From the NCBI RefSeq assembly GCF_016863255.1, contig NZ_BOON01000030.1, positions 1-64,000 on the forward strand: 64,000 bases of DNA, in the 5' to 3' direction. Within the stretch, counting starts at the first letter, position 1. Each line of letters opens with the position of its first letter. Made by a program: the position numbers and the translations under genes. Source of the DNA: Planosporangium mesophilum (GTDB lineage: Bacteria; Actinomycetota; Actinomycetes; Mycobacteriales; Micromonosporaceae). Positions 27,516-35,374 of the stretch are shown here, in pieces. The notes under the pieces are model-generated. The model had not been told where the DNA came from. It made no database searches and saw only the letters and a program-made list of their open reading frames with translations.

Positions 27516-30050
27516 GTGAGCACCGGTAGGAGCCAGCCGATATCCGACAGCGCCATCCGACGCGCGCTGCGCCGAGCCTCAGACGGGCGCCCGCTCGACC
27601 CGGCCGAGGCGACGACGTTGCTCTCCTCCCGAGAGGAGGCGTTCGACCAGCTGCTCGGCATCGCCGCCGGGGTGCGCGACGCGGGCCTCGCCGACGCGGA
27701 CCGACCGGGCGTCGTCACGTACTCGAAAAAGGTCTTCATCCCGCTCACCCGGCTGTGCCGGGACCGTTGCCACTACTGCACGTTCGTGACGGTCCCGCAC
27801 CGGGTCCCGGCACCGTACCTGGAGCGCGACGAGGTCCTGGCGATCGCCCGGCAGGGCGCCGCGATGGGCTGCAAGGAGGCCCTGTTCACCCTCGGCGACC
27901 GCCCGGAGACGCGGTGGCCCCAGGCCAAGGCCTGGCTGGAGGAGCGCGGGTACTCGTCCACACTGGACTATGTGCGGGCCTGCGCGATCGCGGTCCTCGA
28001 GGAGACCGGCCTGCTGCCGCACCTCAACCCCGGCGTGATGTCCTGGGCGGAGCTGCAGCGGCTGCGACCCGTCGCGCCGAGCATGGGCATGATGCTCGAG
28101 ACGACCGCGACCAGGCTGTGGAGCGAGCCCGGTGGGCCGCACTACGGGTCCCCGGACAAGGAGCCGGCGGTCCGCCTGCGGGTACTGGAGGACGCCGGCC
28201 GCGTGGGGATCCCGTTCACCACCGGCATCCTGATCGGCATCGGCGAGACGCTCGCCGAGCGGGTCGACTCGCTGTTCGCGATCCGGCGGCTGTCGCGCGA
28301 GTACGGGCACGTCCAGGAAGTCATCGTGCAGAACTTCCGCGCCAAGCCGGACACGGCCATGCGTGGCATGCCCGACGCCGACCTGCACGACCTCGCCGCC
28401 ACGGTGGCGGTCGCCCGCCTCGTGCTCGGGCCCAAGGCCCGCATCCAGGCGCCGCCCAACCTGATCGCGGGCGAGTACGAGCTGCTGCTGCGCGCCGGCA
28501 TCGACGACTGGGGCGGGGTGTCCCCACTGACGCCCGACCACGTCAACCCGGAGCGCCCCTGGCCGCAGATCGACGAGCTGGCCCGCCGCAGCGCCGCCGC
28601 CGGCTTCGCCCTGCGCGAGCGGCTCACCGTCTACCCGGAGTACGTCCGGCGCGGCGAGACCTGGATCGACCCGCGGGTGTGGGGCCACGTGACGGCCCTG
28701 GCCGACCCGGTGACCGGGCTCGCGGTCGAGGAGGCGAGGGCGGTCGGCCAGCCGTGGCAGGAGCCCGACGGCGGGTTCCCCGACACCGGCCGGACCGACC
28801 TGCACGCCACGATCGACACGACCGGTCGCAGCGCCGACCGGCGCGGCGACTTCGACACGGTGTACGGCGACTGGGCCGAGGTCGCCGCGCACGCGGCGGC
28901 CGAGGACACGGCCGCCCGCCTGTCCACGGGTCCGGCCCGGCTCGGCGGTGACCTGACGGCGGCGCTGTCGCTGGCCGCCTCCGACCCGGCCGCGCTGCTC
29001 GACCCGGCCCGCGAGGCCGCGGCCCTCGCGCTGTTCACCGCCGACGGCACCGCGCTGGACGAACTGACCCGCATCGCCGACGGCTTGCGTCGCGACGCGG
29101 TCGGCGACGACGTCACGTACGTGGTCAACCGCAACATCAACTTCACGAACGTCTGTTACGTCGGGTGCCGGTTCTGCGCCTTCGCCCAGCGGGAGCGGGA
29201 TGCCGACGCGTACCGGCTCTCGGTGGAGCAGGTCGCCGAGCGGGCGGAGGAGGCGTGGCTGGCAGGCGCGACCGAGGTCTGCATGCAGGGCGGCATCGAC
29301 CCACAATTGCCGGTGTCGACGTACCCGGAATTGATTAAAGCGATCAAGAGGCGGGTACCGGGTATGCATGTGCATGCCTACAGCCCGATGGAGATCGTCA
29401 CCGCGGCGGCCAAGGCCGGGGTGTCGGTGCGGGAATGGCTGACCGAGCTGCGCGACGCGGGCCTGGACACGATCCCCGGTACCGCCGCCGAGATCCTCGA
29501 CGACGAGGTCCGGTGGGTGCTGACCAAGGGCAAGCTGCCCGCGGCGACCTGGATCGAGGTTGTGACCACCGCTCACGAACTGGGCGTCCGGTCCAGCTCG
29601 ACGATGATGTACGGCCACGTCGACAACCCGCGGCACTGGCTGGGGCACCTGCGTACCCTCGCGGCGCTGCAGGACCGCACCGGAGGGTTCACCGAGTTCG
29701 TCGGGCTGCCGTTCGTGCACAACAGCGCGCCGATCTACCTCGCCGGGATCGCCCGGCCGGGCCCGACCTGGCGCGACAACCGGGCGGTGCACGCGATGGC
29801 CCGGATCCTGCTGCACGGCCGGATCGCGAACATCCAGTGCTCGTGGGTGAAGCTCGGCGACGAGGGCACCGTCGCGCTGCTGCGCGGGGGAGCCAACGAT
29901 CTGGGCGGCACGCTGATGGAGGAGACCATCTCCCGGATGGCCGGCAGTGAGCACGGCTCCGCCCGTACCGTCGAGCAGTTGCACCGGATCGCGGCGACTG
30001 CGGGTCGACCGGCGCGGGAGCGGACGACCACCTATGCACTCGTGCACTGA
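27516..30050 (+). CDS. fbiC: FbiC, bifunctional Fo synthase (CofG-CofH fusion)
   Basis: 844 aa, near the 856 of M. tuberculosis FbiC. Two radical-SAM domains build 7,8-didemethyl-8-hydroxy-5-deazariboflavin from tyrosine and a flavin precursor. CofG half: C81-x3-C85-x2-C88 in [11 protein letters not shown], with [15 protein letters not shown]. CofH half: C547-x3-C551-x2-C554 in [10 protein letters not shown], with [13 protein letters not shown] and [11 protein letters not shown]. Both clusters are intact. GTG start at 27516 gives the conserved beginning. Close spacing after the four-helix membrane protein gene suggests co-transcription. The supply of Fo here matches the FbiA/FbiB steps encoded next door on minus. 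Confidence 0.96.
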   Translation: MSTGRSQPISDSAIRRALRRASDGRPLDPAEATTLLSSREEAFDQLLGIAAGVRDAGLADADRPGVVTYSKKVFIPLTRLCRDRCHYCTFVTVPHRVPAPYLERDEVLAIARQGAAMGCKEALFTLGDRPETRWPQAKAWLEERGYSSTLDYVRACAIAVLEETGLLPHLNPGVMSWAELQRLRPVAPSMGMMLETTATRLWSEPGGPHYGSPDKEPAVRLRVLEDAGRVGIPFTTGILIGIGETLAERVDSLFAIRRLSREYGHVQEVIVQNFRAKPDTAMRGMPDADLHDLAATVAVARLVLGPKARIQAPPNLIAGEYELLLRAGIDDWGGVSPLTPDHVNPERPWPQIDELARRSAAAGFALRERLTVYPEYVRRGETWIDPRVWGHVTALADPVTGLAVEEARAVGQPWQEPDGGFPDTGRTDLHATIDTTGRSADRRGDFDTVYGDWAEVAAHAAAEDTAARLSTGPARLGGDLTAALSLAASDPAALLDPAREAAALALFTADGTALDELTRIADGLRRDAVGDDVTYVVNRNINFTNVCYVGCRFCAFAQRERDADAYRLSVEQVAERAEEAWLAGATEVCMQGGIDPQLPVSTYPELIKAIKRRVPGMHVHAYSPMEIVTAAAKAGVSVREWLTELRDAGLDTIPGTAAEILDDEVRWVLTKGKLPAATWIEVVTTAHELGVRSSSTMMYGHVDNPRHWLGHLRTLAALQDRTGGFTEFVGLPFVHNSAPIYLAGIARPGPTWRDNRAVHAMARILLHGRIANIQCSWVKLGDEGTVALLRGGANDLGGTLMEETISRMAGSEHGSARTVEQLHRIAATAGRPARERTTTYALVH

Positions 30051-30082
30051 ACGTCGGCAATCATCCGATTGTCCGAATATGC

Positions 30083-30100
30083 CCGACGGTTCGCCGTCGG
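30083..30100 (+). terminator. Hairpin after fbiC with a TTCG loop
   Basis: CCGACGG, TTCG and CCGTCGG form a perfect seven-pair stem with a stable tetraloop, 32 bases after the fbiC stop. TTACCCC follows rather than a T-run. It probably ends or protects the fbiC transcript. Confidence 0.55.
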
Positions 30101-30290
30101 TTACCCCACGATCAGCGGAATTGGAATGCGCCACGCCGAACGGCGCGCCGAAATCGCGGAAAAGGGCGTTACCAACCGCCCGGCTGGGTCGGTAACAGTA
30201 CGACACCGCGCGAATCGGTTCGGGTCCGACATCGGGCGAATCGGACGAGGACGGGGTGTTGGAGGGCAGGGCCTATTTATCAGGTTCCGC

Positions 30291-30320
30291 TTGACGACGC
30301 GAGCATTACACGCGTGTAAT
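30291..30320 (+). promoter_or_regulatory. whiB2 promoter with a 16-bp palindromic operator
   Basis: TTGACG (30291-30296) and TGTAAT (30315-30320) are separated by 18 bases, a good -35/-10 pair. The perfect palindrome ATTACACGCGTGTAAT spans 30305-30320 and includes the whole -10 box, so a dimeric regulator bound there would block or reshape promoter opening. Long leaders with conserved upstream elements are usual for whiB-like genes. The binding protein is not identifiable from sequence. Confidence 0.65.
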
Positions 30321-30454
30321 TTCACTGGGGATGCTCAATCAGGGCGCTGGGAAGCGCCATGTTTCGTGCAAATCGGAACGCGTTTCCGACGGGATGCGCC
30401 TTCCGCGTGGGGGGTTGCGTCGGCATGGCCGGCGCGCAAGAAGGAGGCACGCTG

Positions 30455-30712
30455 ATGGACGGCCGAGGTGTAGTGGCCGACCTGCTAGGTGACGCGCCCG
30501 AGTGGCAGGAGCGCGCTCTGTGCTCCCAAACCGACCCGGAAGCGTTCTTTCCCGAGAAGGGGGGCTCGACCCGCGAGGCGAAGCGCATCTGCACGCGGTG
30601 CGATGTGAAGGCGGACTGCCTTGAGTACGCGCTCGGGCACGACGAGCGCTTCGGCATCTGGGGCGGACTGTCCGAGCGCGAGCGTCGCAAGCTCAAGCGC
30701 CGGGCGGCCTAG
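30455..30712 (+). CDS. whiB2: WhiB-family iron-sulfur regulator, WhiB2/WhmD type
   Basis: 85 aa from the ATG at 30455, with an ideal AAGGAGG seven bases upstream; the longer in-frame start at 30359 is rejected. Four cysteines C23, C46, C49 and C55 (C-x22-C-x2-C-x5-C) would hold a [4Fe-4S] cluster. GIWGG (67-71) is the family turn, followed by the basic tail ERERRKLKRRAA. WhiB/WhmD proteins act in sporulation septation (Streptomyces) or cell division (mycobacteria), normally with the principal sigma factor. The position beside fbiA/fbiB, a zincin-like gene and DUF3499 matches M. tuberculosis whiB2 (Rv3260c). Confidence 0.95.
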   Translation: MDGRGVVADLLGDAPEWQERALCSQTDPEAFFPEKGGSTREAKRICTRCDVKADCLEYALGHDERFGIWGGLSERERRKLKRRAA

Positions 30713-30871
30713 CAGGGGGACGCAGAGCTGGCACGAGGGCGGGTACCGGTCGGGGGATCGGGTGCCCGCCCTCGCCGCGTCCGCGGGCGGGCAGAGCCCG
30801 CGAACTGACGATCATGCGATTCGACGGTGGCGCCGTCCGTGCTGCCGTGCTCAACCTCGGCCGGACCCGGA

Positions 30872-31429
30872 TCAGTCGAGATCCTCCGGCGCCACCCCGA
30901 GCAGGTTGGCGACCTGTTCGATGATCACGTCGTGCACGAGGTCGCCCAGGTCGTCACGGTCGGTCGCGCGGAACTCCAGCGGCCGCCGGTAGAGCACGAT
31001 CCGGGGCGGCACGCCGTGGCGGCCGGGCCGGCCGGGCAGCAGCCGGGCCAGCGGCACGTCCCCGTCCTCGAGCACGTCGGAGTCGTACACGTTGAGGTCG
31101 GGCGGTACGTCCTCGACCGCGAACTCCACCCCGGCCAGCTCCTTGGAGAACCGCTGCTCCAGCACCTCCACCGCGTCGAGCACAAGATCGTCGAAGATCT
31201 CGGCGCGGGTCCGGGAGAGCGGCGCCGAGGCGGGCACGAGGCGGCCTCGCAGCCCCCGTCCGTGACGGTCGCGCCCGCGCCGACCAGGACCACCGTGGCC
31301 CGGGGCTGCGCTGGACGCTCCGCCGCCGTGGCCCGGGGTTCCGGCGGGACCTGAGGCTGCGCCGGAGGCTCCGGCGGGACCCGAGGCTGCGCCGGAGGCT
31401 CCGCGATGGCGTCGGTCGGGACTGGTCAC
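30872..31429 (-). CDS. Zincin-like metallopeptidase-family protein with repeat-rich N terminus
   Basis: 185 aa. The C-terminal ~120 residues match the small actinobacterial metallopeptidase-family proteins (Rv3259 type): RAEIFDDLVLDAVEVLEQRF, the PPRIVLYRRPLEFR strand and a helix HDVIIEQVANLLG. True zincins have HExxH; here the helix reads H-D-V-I-I-E, so the usual second His is absent and activity is doubtful. The N-terminal ~65 residues are Gly/Ala/Ser/Pro/Arg low complexity, built partly by a 30-bp DNA tandem repeat. The start is uncertain; a shorter product beginning near the conserved part cannot be excluded. It is divergent from the DUF3499 gene, as in mycobacteria. Confidence 0.85.
   Translation of the reverse strand: MTSPDRRHRGASGAASGPAGASGAASGPAGTPGHGGGASSAAPGHGGPGRRGRDRHGRGLRGRLVPASAPLSRTRAEIFDDLVLDAVEVLEQRFSKELAGVEFAVEDVPPDLNVYDSDVLEDGDVPLARLLPGRPGRHGVPPRIVLYRRPLEFRATDRDDLGDLVHDVIIEQVANLLGVAPEDLD
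31341..31400. repeat. 30-bp tandem repeat in the zincin-like gene
   Basis: Two adjacent 30-bp units, 31341-31370 and 31371-31400, differ at one base only (CTGAGG against CCGAGG). Being a multiple of three, each unit adds a ten-residue block GAASGPAGxx to the protein N terminus. The near identity suggests a recent slippage duplication. Looser copies continue toward 31300. Confidence 0.85.
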
Positions 31430-31581
31430 GTCGCCAGATTAGCGCCGGCCTGCGACAAGACCGCACGGCGCGCCATCCGGTGTGTCCCATTCGTGATCGT
31501 CGTACCGGTGTGATGATCGGACTCGGCGTGTCGTGAGGCCAGCACGGCGTGCCATGAGGCGCGGGGCGATACCGTTCCGCC

Positions 31582-31941
31582 GTGAGGTCACCACGACGCT
31601 GCTCCCGCAATGGCTGTCCCCGGCAGCCCGTCGCGACGCTCACCTATGTCTACGCCGATTCGACCGCGGTGGTCGGTCCGTTGGCCGCGTTCGCCGAGCC
31701 ACACTCGTACGATCTGTGCGAGCAGCACGCACGTAGCCTGACCACCCCGCGCGGCTGGGACCTGGTGCGTCACGACGGCGAGTTCGAACCCCCGCCGCCG
31801 AGCAGTGACGACCTCGTCGCGCTGGCCGAGGCGGTCCGGGAGGCGGCCAAGCCGCCGGTCCAGCGTGACGACCTCGGTGACGGCCTCGGGCAGCATCTGG
31901 GCCGCCGTGGCCACCTGCGCGTCATCCCGCCGGGCCGGTAG
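31582..31941 (+). CDS. DUF3499 family protein
   Basis: 119 aa, GTG start at 31582. The N terminus MRSPRRCSRNGCPRQPVATL with C7 and C12, and the later DLCEQH with C46 and H49, form a likely zinc knuckle. TLTYVYADSTAVVGPLA and RGWDLVRHDGEF are typical of DUF3499, an actinobacterial family (Rv3258c in M. tuberculosis) of unknown function. Its place between the zincin-like gene and the mannose genes is conserved in mycobacteria; here a catabolic block separates it from manB. Confidence 0.9.
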   Translation: MRSPRRCSRNGCPRQPVATLTYVYADSTAVVGPLAAFAEPHSYDLCEQHARSLTTPRGWDLVRHDGEFEPPPPSSDDLVALAEAVREAAKPPVQRDDLGDGLGQHLGRRGHLRVIPPGR

Positions 31942-31978
31942 CTCAGCGTTCCGCGGGCGCCGCCCGCCACCCGCGAGA

Positions 31979-32012
31979 ACAGCGCCGCTTACGAGACAGC
32001 GCCGCTTACGAG
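31979..32012. repeat. 17-bp perfect tandem repeat over the amine oxidase stop codon
   Basis: ACAGCGCCGCTTACGAG occurs twice back to back (31979-31995, 31996-32012). The unit contains the last codons and TAA stop (32006-32008) of the minus-strand oxidoreductase, so the gene end has been duplicated just downstream. No termination hairpin is seen here. Confidence 0.85.
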
Positions 32013-33361
32013 AACAGTGGGGTCAGTAGTCGGGCCAGCCGCGAGGACCGGCCGGTACGCGCCTCCTCGGCGTCTGACGCGCCGGCCAGCCGGAGACCGG
32101 CGTTGACGCCCACCCAGCGCAGTGGCTCCGGCTCCCAGCGCCGCGACCGGTGGCCGACCCACGGCAGCCGGACCCGCTCGCTGTCGACGCCGAGGATCAG
32201 GTCGGCGAGCGTACGCCCGGCGAGGTTGGACGTCGCGACGCCGTCGCCGACGTAGCCGCCGGCCCACCCCAGCCCGTCGCGCAGGCCGACCGACGGCATC
32301 CAGTCCCTCGGTACGCCCAGCGGGCCGCCCCAGGCGTGGCTCACCGGTAGCTCGTCGCCGAACAGGTCGGCCAGGGTCGCCCGCAGCGCGGCGAAGACGG
32401 CCGGCTCCCGGTCGTACGACGGCCGGACCCGCGACCCGAAGTGGTACGGCGCGCCCCGCCCTCCGAAGGCGAGCCGGTCGTCGGCGGTGCGCTGCCCGTA
32501 GATGATGAGGTGGCGGTGGTCGGAGAAGGTCTCGCGGCGGCTCAGCCCCACCCGGTCCCAGAACGCCGCCGGCAGCGGCTCGGTCGCGATCATCAGCGAG
32601 TACACCGGGGCGAGGGCGCGCCGCAGGCCGGGCAGGCCCGGCGTGTACCCCTCGGTGGCGCGTACCACCACGTCGGCCCGCACCGTCCCGGTGGCGGTGA
32701 CCACCGCGCCGGGCCGCGCGGCGAGTACCCGGGTGCCCTCGTGGACGGTGACGCCCCGGCGTTCGACCGCTCCGGCCAGGCCACGGACCAGCCGCGCCGG
32801 GTGGATCGCGGCGCAGTCCGGCGTGTACGTGCCGCCGAGTACCCCGCAGGCGCCGCAGCGGGCCCGGGCCTCGGCGGCGGACAGCAGCGACAGGGGCAGG
32901 CCGTACTCCTCGGCCTCGGCCACCTCGGCGCGGGCCCGGTCGAGCTGGGCGGCCGACCGGGCCAGCACGACCGTGCCGCCCTTGGCGTAGTGGCAGTCGA
33001 TCTGCTCGGCGGCGGCCACCCGGCCCACCTCGTCGACGGTGTCGCGCAGCGCCTGGTACAGGGCGACGGCCGGTCCGCGGCCATACCGGCGGGCGAGGGC
33101 GGAGACGGGCTTCGGGAACAGCGCGGAGCACCAGCCGCCGTTGCGCCCGGAAGCGCCGAAGCCGGCGTACTCGGCCTCCAGTACCGCGATCCGCAGCCCC
33201 GGGGCGGTGGTGGCCAGGTAGTAGGCAGTCCACAGTCCGGTGAAGCCGGCACCGACGATGGCGACGTCGACGTCCCGGTCGCCGGGGAGTGCGGGCCTGC
33301 GGGCCACGTTGTCCACACCGGACAACCAGTACGGCCCGGCCGCGGCTGGTCCGCCGGTCAC
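32006..33361 (-). CDS. FAD-dependent amine oxidase of the DAO family (PuuB-like)
   Basis: 451 aa from the GTG at 33361. Other starts nearer the upstream stop at 33426 are possible. Rossmann FAD motif VDVAIVGAGFTGLWTAYYLA, then EAEYAGFGASGRNGGW, which is characteristic of the gamma-glutamylputrescine / glycine oxidase branch, and the C-terminal GYVGDGVATSNLAGRTLADL. It would oxidise a primary or secondary amine to an aldehyde with release of H2O2. Context (aminotransferase, Lrp regulator, permease, aminobutyraldehyde dehydrogenase) points to putrescine, free or glutamylated. No gamma-glutamylputrescine synthetase is in the window. Last gene of the lrp operon. Confidence 0.88.
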   Translation of the reverse strand: MTGGPAAAGPYWLSGVDNVARRPALPGDRDVDVAIVGAGFTGLWTAYYLATTAPGLRIAVLEAEYAGFGASGRNGGWCSALFPKPVSALARRYGRGPAVALYQALRDTVDEVGRVAAAEQIDCHYAKGGTVVLARSAAQLDRARAEVAEAEEYGLPLSLLSAAEARARCGACGVLGGTYTPDCAAIHPARLVRGLAGAVERRGVTVHEGTRVLAARPGAVVTATGTVRADVVVRATEGYTPGLPGLRRALAPVYSLMIATEPLPAAFWDRVGLSRRETFSDHRHLIIYGQRTADDRLAFGGRGAPYHFGSRVRPSYDREPAVFAALRATLADLFGDELPVSHAWGGPLGVPRDWMPSVGLRDGLGWAGGYVGDGVATSNLAGRTLADLILGVDSERVRLPWVGHRSRRWEPEPLRWVGVNAGLRLAGASDAEEARTGRSSRLARLLTPLFS

Positions 33362-33425
33362 GGCGCTCGGCGGTGACGTCGGGCCGGTGGACCAGCCGCG
33401 GTGCTCAATGGGCCACCCACGGTGC

Positions 33426-34793
33426 TCACATATGCGTCCAGGCCTCGGTGAGCACGCTCCGCAGGATCTGCTCGATCTCCGCGAAGTGCGACTCGTCGCA
33501 GACCAGCGGCGGGGCCAGTTGGATGACCGGGTCACCCCGGTCGTCGGCCCGACAGTACAGGCCGGCGTCGAAGAGCGCCTTCGACAGGAACCCGCGCAGC
33601 AGCCGCTCGCACTCCTCGTCGTTGAACGACTGCTTGGTGGCCTTGTCCTTGACCAGTTCGATGCCGAAGAAGTACCCGTCGCCGCGCACGTCGCCGACGA
33701 TCGGCAGGTCGGTCAGGCGCTCCAGGTACGACCGGAACAGTCCGCTGTTGGCGCGCACGTGCCCGTTGAGGTCCTCGCGCTCGAAGATGTCCAGGTTGGC
33801 CAGGGCCACCGCGGAGGCGACCGGGTGCCCGCCGTACGTGATGCCGTGGGCGAACCAGCTCGTGCCGCCCAGGAACGGCTCGGCCAGCCGCTCCGAGGCG
33901 ATCATCGCGCCGAGCGGGACGTAGCCGGAGGTCAGGCCCTTGGCAGAGGTGATGATGTCGGGCTGGTAGCCGTACCGGTCGGCGCCGAAGTACTCGCCGA
34001 GCCGGCCGAACGCGCAGATCACCTCGTCCGAGACGAGCAGCACGTCGTAGCGGTCGCAGATCTCGCGTACCCGCTGGAAGTACCCGGGCGGCGGCGGGAA
34101 GCAGCCGCCGGCGTTCTGGACCGGCTCCAGGAAGACGCACGCGACCGTGTCCGGCCCCTCGAACTCGATCGCCTCGGCGATCCGGTCGGCGGCCCAGATC
34201 CCGAACTGCTCCTCGGTCATGGACTGATCGGGACGCCGGTAGTAGTTCGTGTTCGGCACCCGGAACGTCGACGGGATCAGCGGCTCGAACTCCTGCTTGA
34301 GCACGGGCAGGCCGGTGATCGACAGGGCGCCCATCGAGGTGCCGTGGTACGCGACGGCCCGCGAGATCGCCTTGGTCTTCATCGGCTTGCCGACCTGCTT
34401 GAAGTAGCTACGCGCGAGCTTCCAGGCGCTCTCGACGGCCTCCGAGCCGCCGGTGGTGAAGAAGACCCGGTTGAGGTCGCCCGGGGCAAGCCCGGCGAGC
34501 CGGTCGGCCAGCTCGATCGCCGCGGGGTGTGCGTACGACCACAGCGGGAAGTACGCGAGCTCGGCGGCCTGCTTCGCGGCGGCCTCGGCCAGCTCGGTAC
34601 GGCCGTGGCCGACCTGTACCACGAACAGCCCGGACAGGCCGTCGAGGTAGCGCTTGCCGCGCGAGTCGTACACGTACGGGCCGGAGCCGCGCACGATCAC
34701 GGGTACGTCGGCCTCGGCGTACGCGGACAGCCGGGTGAAGTGCATCCACAGGTGGTCGCGGGCCGCCGCGTACATGGCATCGCCGTCGGTCAT
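33426..34793 (-). CDS. Class III PLP aminotransferase, putrescine/polyamine type
   Basis: 455 aa. The N terminus DHLWMHFTRLSAYAEADVPV and GSGPYVYDSRGKRYLDGLSG are typical of the putrescine-pyruvate / omega-amino acid aminotransferase branch. Cofactor region: FFTTGGSEAVESAWKLARS, the DEVICAFGR Asp, and the Schiff-base lysine in TSAKGLTSGY. Expected reaction: transfer of an amino group from a diamine such as putrescine to pyruvate, giving 4-aminobutanal. Start ATG 34793 overlaps the stop of the Lrp gene as ATGA, so translation is coupled and regulation by that Lrp protein is likely. Substrate is inferred from context. Confidence 0.92.
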   Translation of the reverse strand: MTDGDAMYAAARDHLWMHFTRLSAYAEADVPVIVRGSGPYVYDSRGKRYLDGLSGLFVVQVGHGRTELAEAAAKQAAELAYFPLWSYAHPAAIELADRLAGLAPGDLNRVFFTTGGSEAVESAWKLARSYFKQVGKPMKTKAISRAVAYHGTSMGALSITGLPVLKQEFEPLIPSTFRVPNTNYYRRPDQSMTEEQFGIWAADRIAEAIEFEGPDTVACVFLEPVQNAGGCFPPPPGYFQRVREICDRYDVLLVSDEVICAFGRLGEYFGADRYGYQPDIITSAKGLTSGYVPLGAMIASERLAEPFLGGTSWFAHGITYGGHPVASAVALANLDIFEREDLNGHVRANSGLFRSYLERLTDLPIVGDVRGDGYFFGIELVKDKATKQSFNDEECERLLRGFLSKALFDAGLYCRADDRGDPVIQLAPPLVCDESHFAEIEQILRSVLTEAWTHM

Positions 34794-35245
34794 CGGGTCC
34801 CCCAGGCGTAGGTTTGCTTGGCTAGTTTGAGATAGACGAACGTCTCCGTCGCGGTGACGCCGGGGACGGTCCGGATGGTGTCGTTGAGGAGATGCAGCAG
34901 GTGGTCGTCGTCGGTACAGACGAGCTCGACGAGGAGGTCGTAGCCCCCGGCGCAGATGACGACGTAGTCGACCTCGGGGATCGCGGCGATCGCGTCGGCC
35001 GCCGCGCGCAGGTCCCCGGTCACCTTGATGCCGATCATCACCTGGCGTGCGAAGCCGAGCATGAGGGGATCGGTCACGGCGACGATCTGCATCACGCCAC
35101 CGTCGAGCAGTCGCTGTACCCGCTGGCGGACCGCCGCCTCCGACAGCCCCACGATCTTTGCCAGGGCGGCGTAGGACAGGCGGCCGTCGCGCTGCAACTG
35201 TTCGATGATCAGCTTGTTCACGTCGTCCAGCACCGGCTCCACCAC
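34790..35245 (-). CDS. Lrp/AsnC-family transcriptional regulator
   Basis: 151 aa from the GTG at 35245, preceded by GAGAGAA; the frame is open to 35314 but the extra 23 residues do not fit the family. N-terminal helix-turn-helix: LDDVNKLIIEQLQRDGRLSY and GLSEAAVRQRVQRLLDGG. C-terminal RAM ligand-binding domain: FARQVMIGIKVTGDL, then VVICAGGYDLLVELVCTD. It leads the operon regulator - aminotransferase - amine oxidase. The protein probably senses an amino acid or amine and controls this operon and perhaps the divergent permease-dehydrogenase promoters. Confidence 0.94.
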   Translation of the reverse strand: MVEPVLDDVNKLIIEQLQRDGRLSYAALAKIVGLSEAAVRQRVQRLLDGGVMQIVAVTDPLMLGFARQVMIGIKVTGDLRAAADAIAAIPEVDYVVICAGGYDLLVELVCTDDDHLLHLLNDTIRTVPGVTATETFVYLKLAKQTYAWGTR

Positions 35246-35374
35246 GCCATGGATTCTCTCGCGTGACCGCTCATTTATCAATGAAATCCGTCGGCAGACC
35301 GTGCCTATTATCATGATTCCGCAGAGTTGGGGGCACCGCAGGGTCGCGACGCCCCCATCTCCGGGGTAGGTGCG

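Larger units (their letters stand above)
30051..30454. other. 404-bp gap between fbiC and whiB2
   Basis: No gene is supported: a frame from 30069 to 30455 has no family character. The stretch is less GC-rich than its surroundings and contains the fbiC hairpin, the whiB2 promoter with its palindrome at 30305-30320, and an untranslated leader of roughly 125 bases before the whiB2 start. Confidence 0.6.

Noticed and set aside
27579-30206. 875-codon minus-strand open frame
   Set aside because: Antisense of fbiC, whose two radical-SAM clusters prove the plus strand is coding.
30069-30455. Possible 128-aa gene upstream of whiB2
   Set aside because: It would cover the fbiC hairpin and the whiB2 promoter; the product looks random.
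33361-33535. N-terminal extension of the amine oxidase
   Set aside because: The frame is open into the aminotransferase gene, but family members begin near the GTG at 33361 and the extension overlaps a coding gene.
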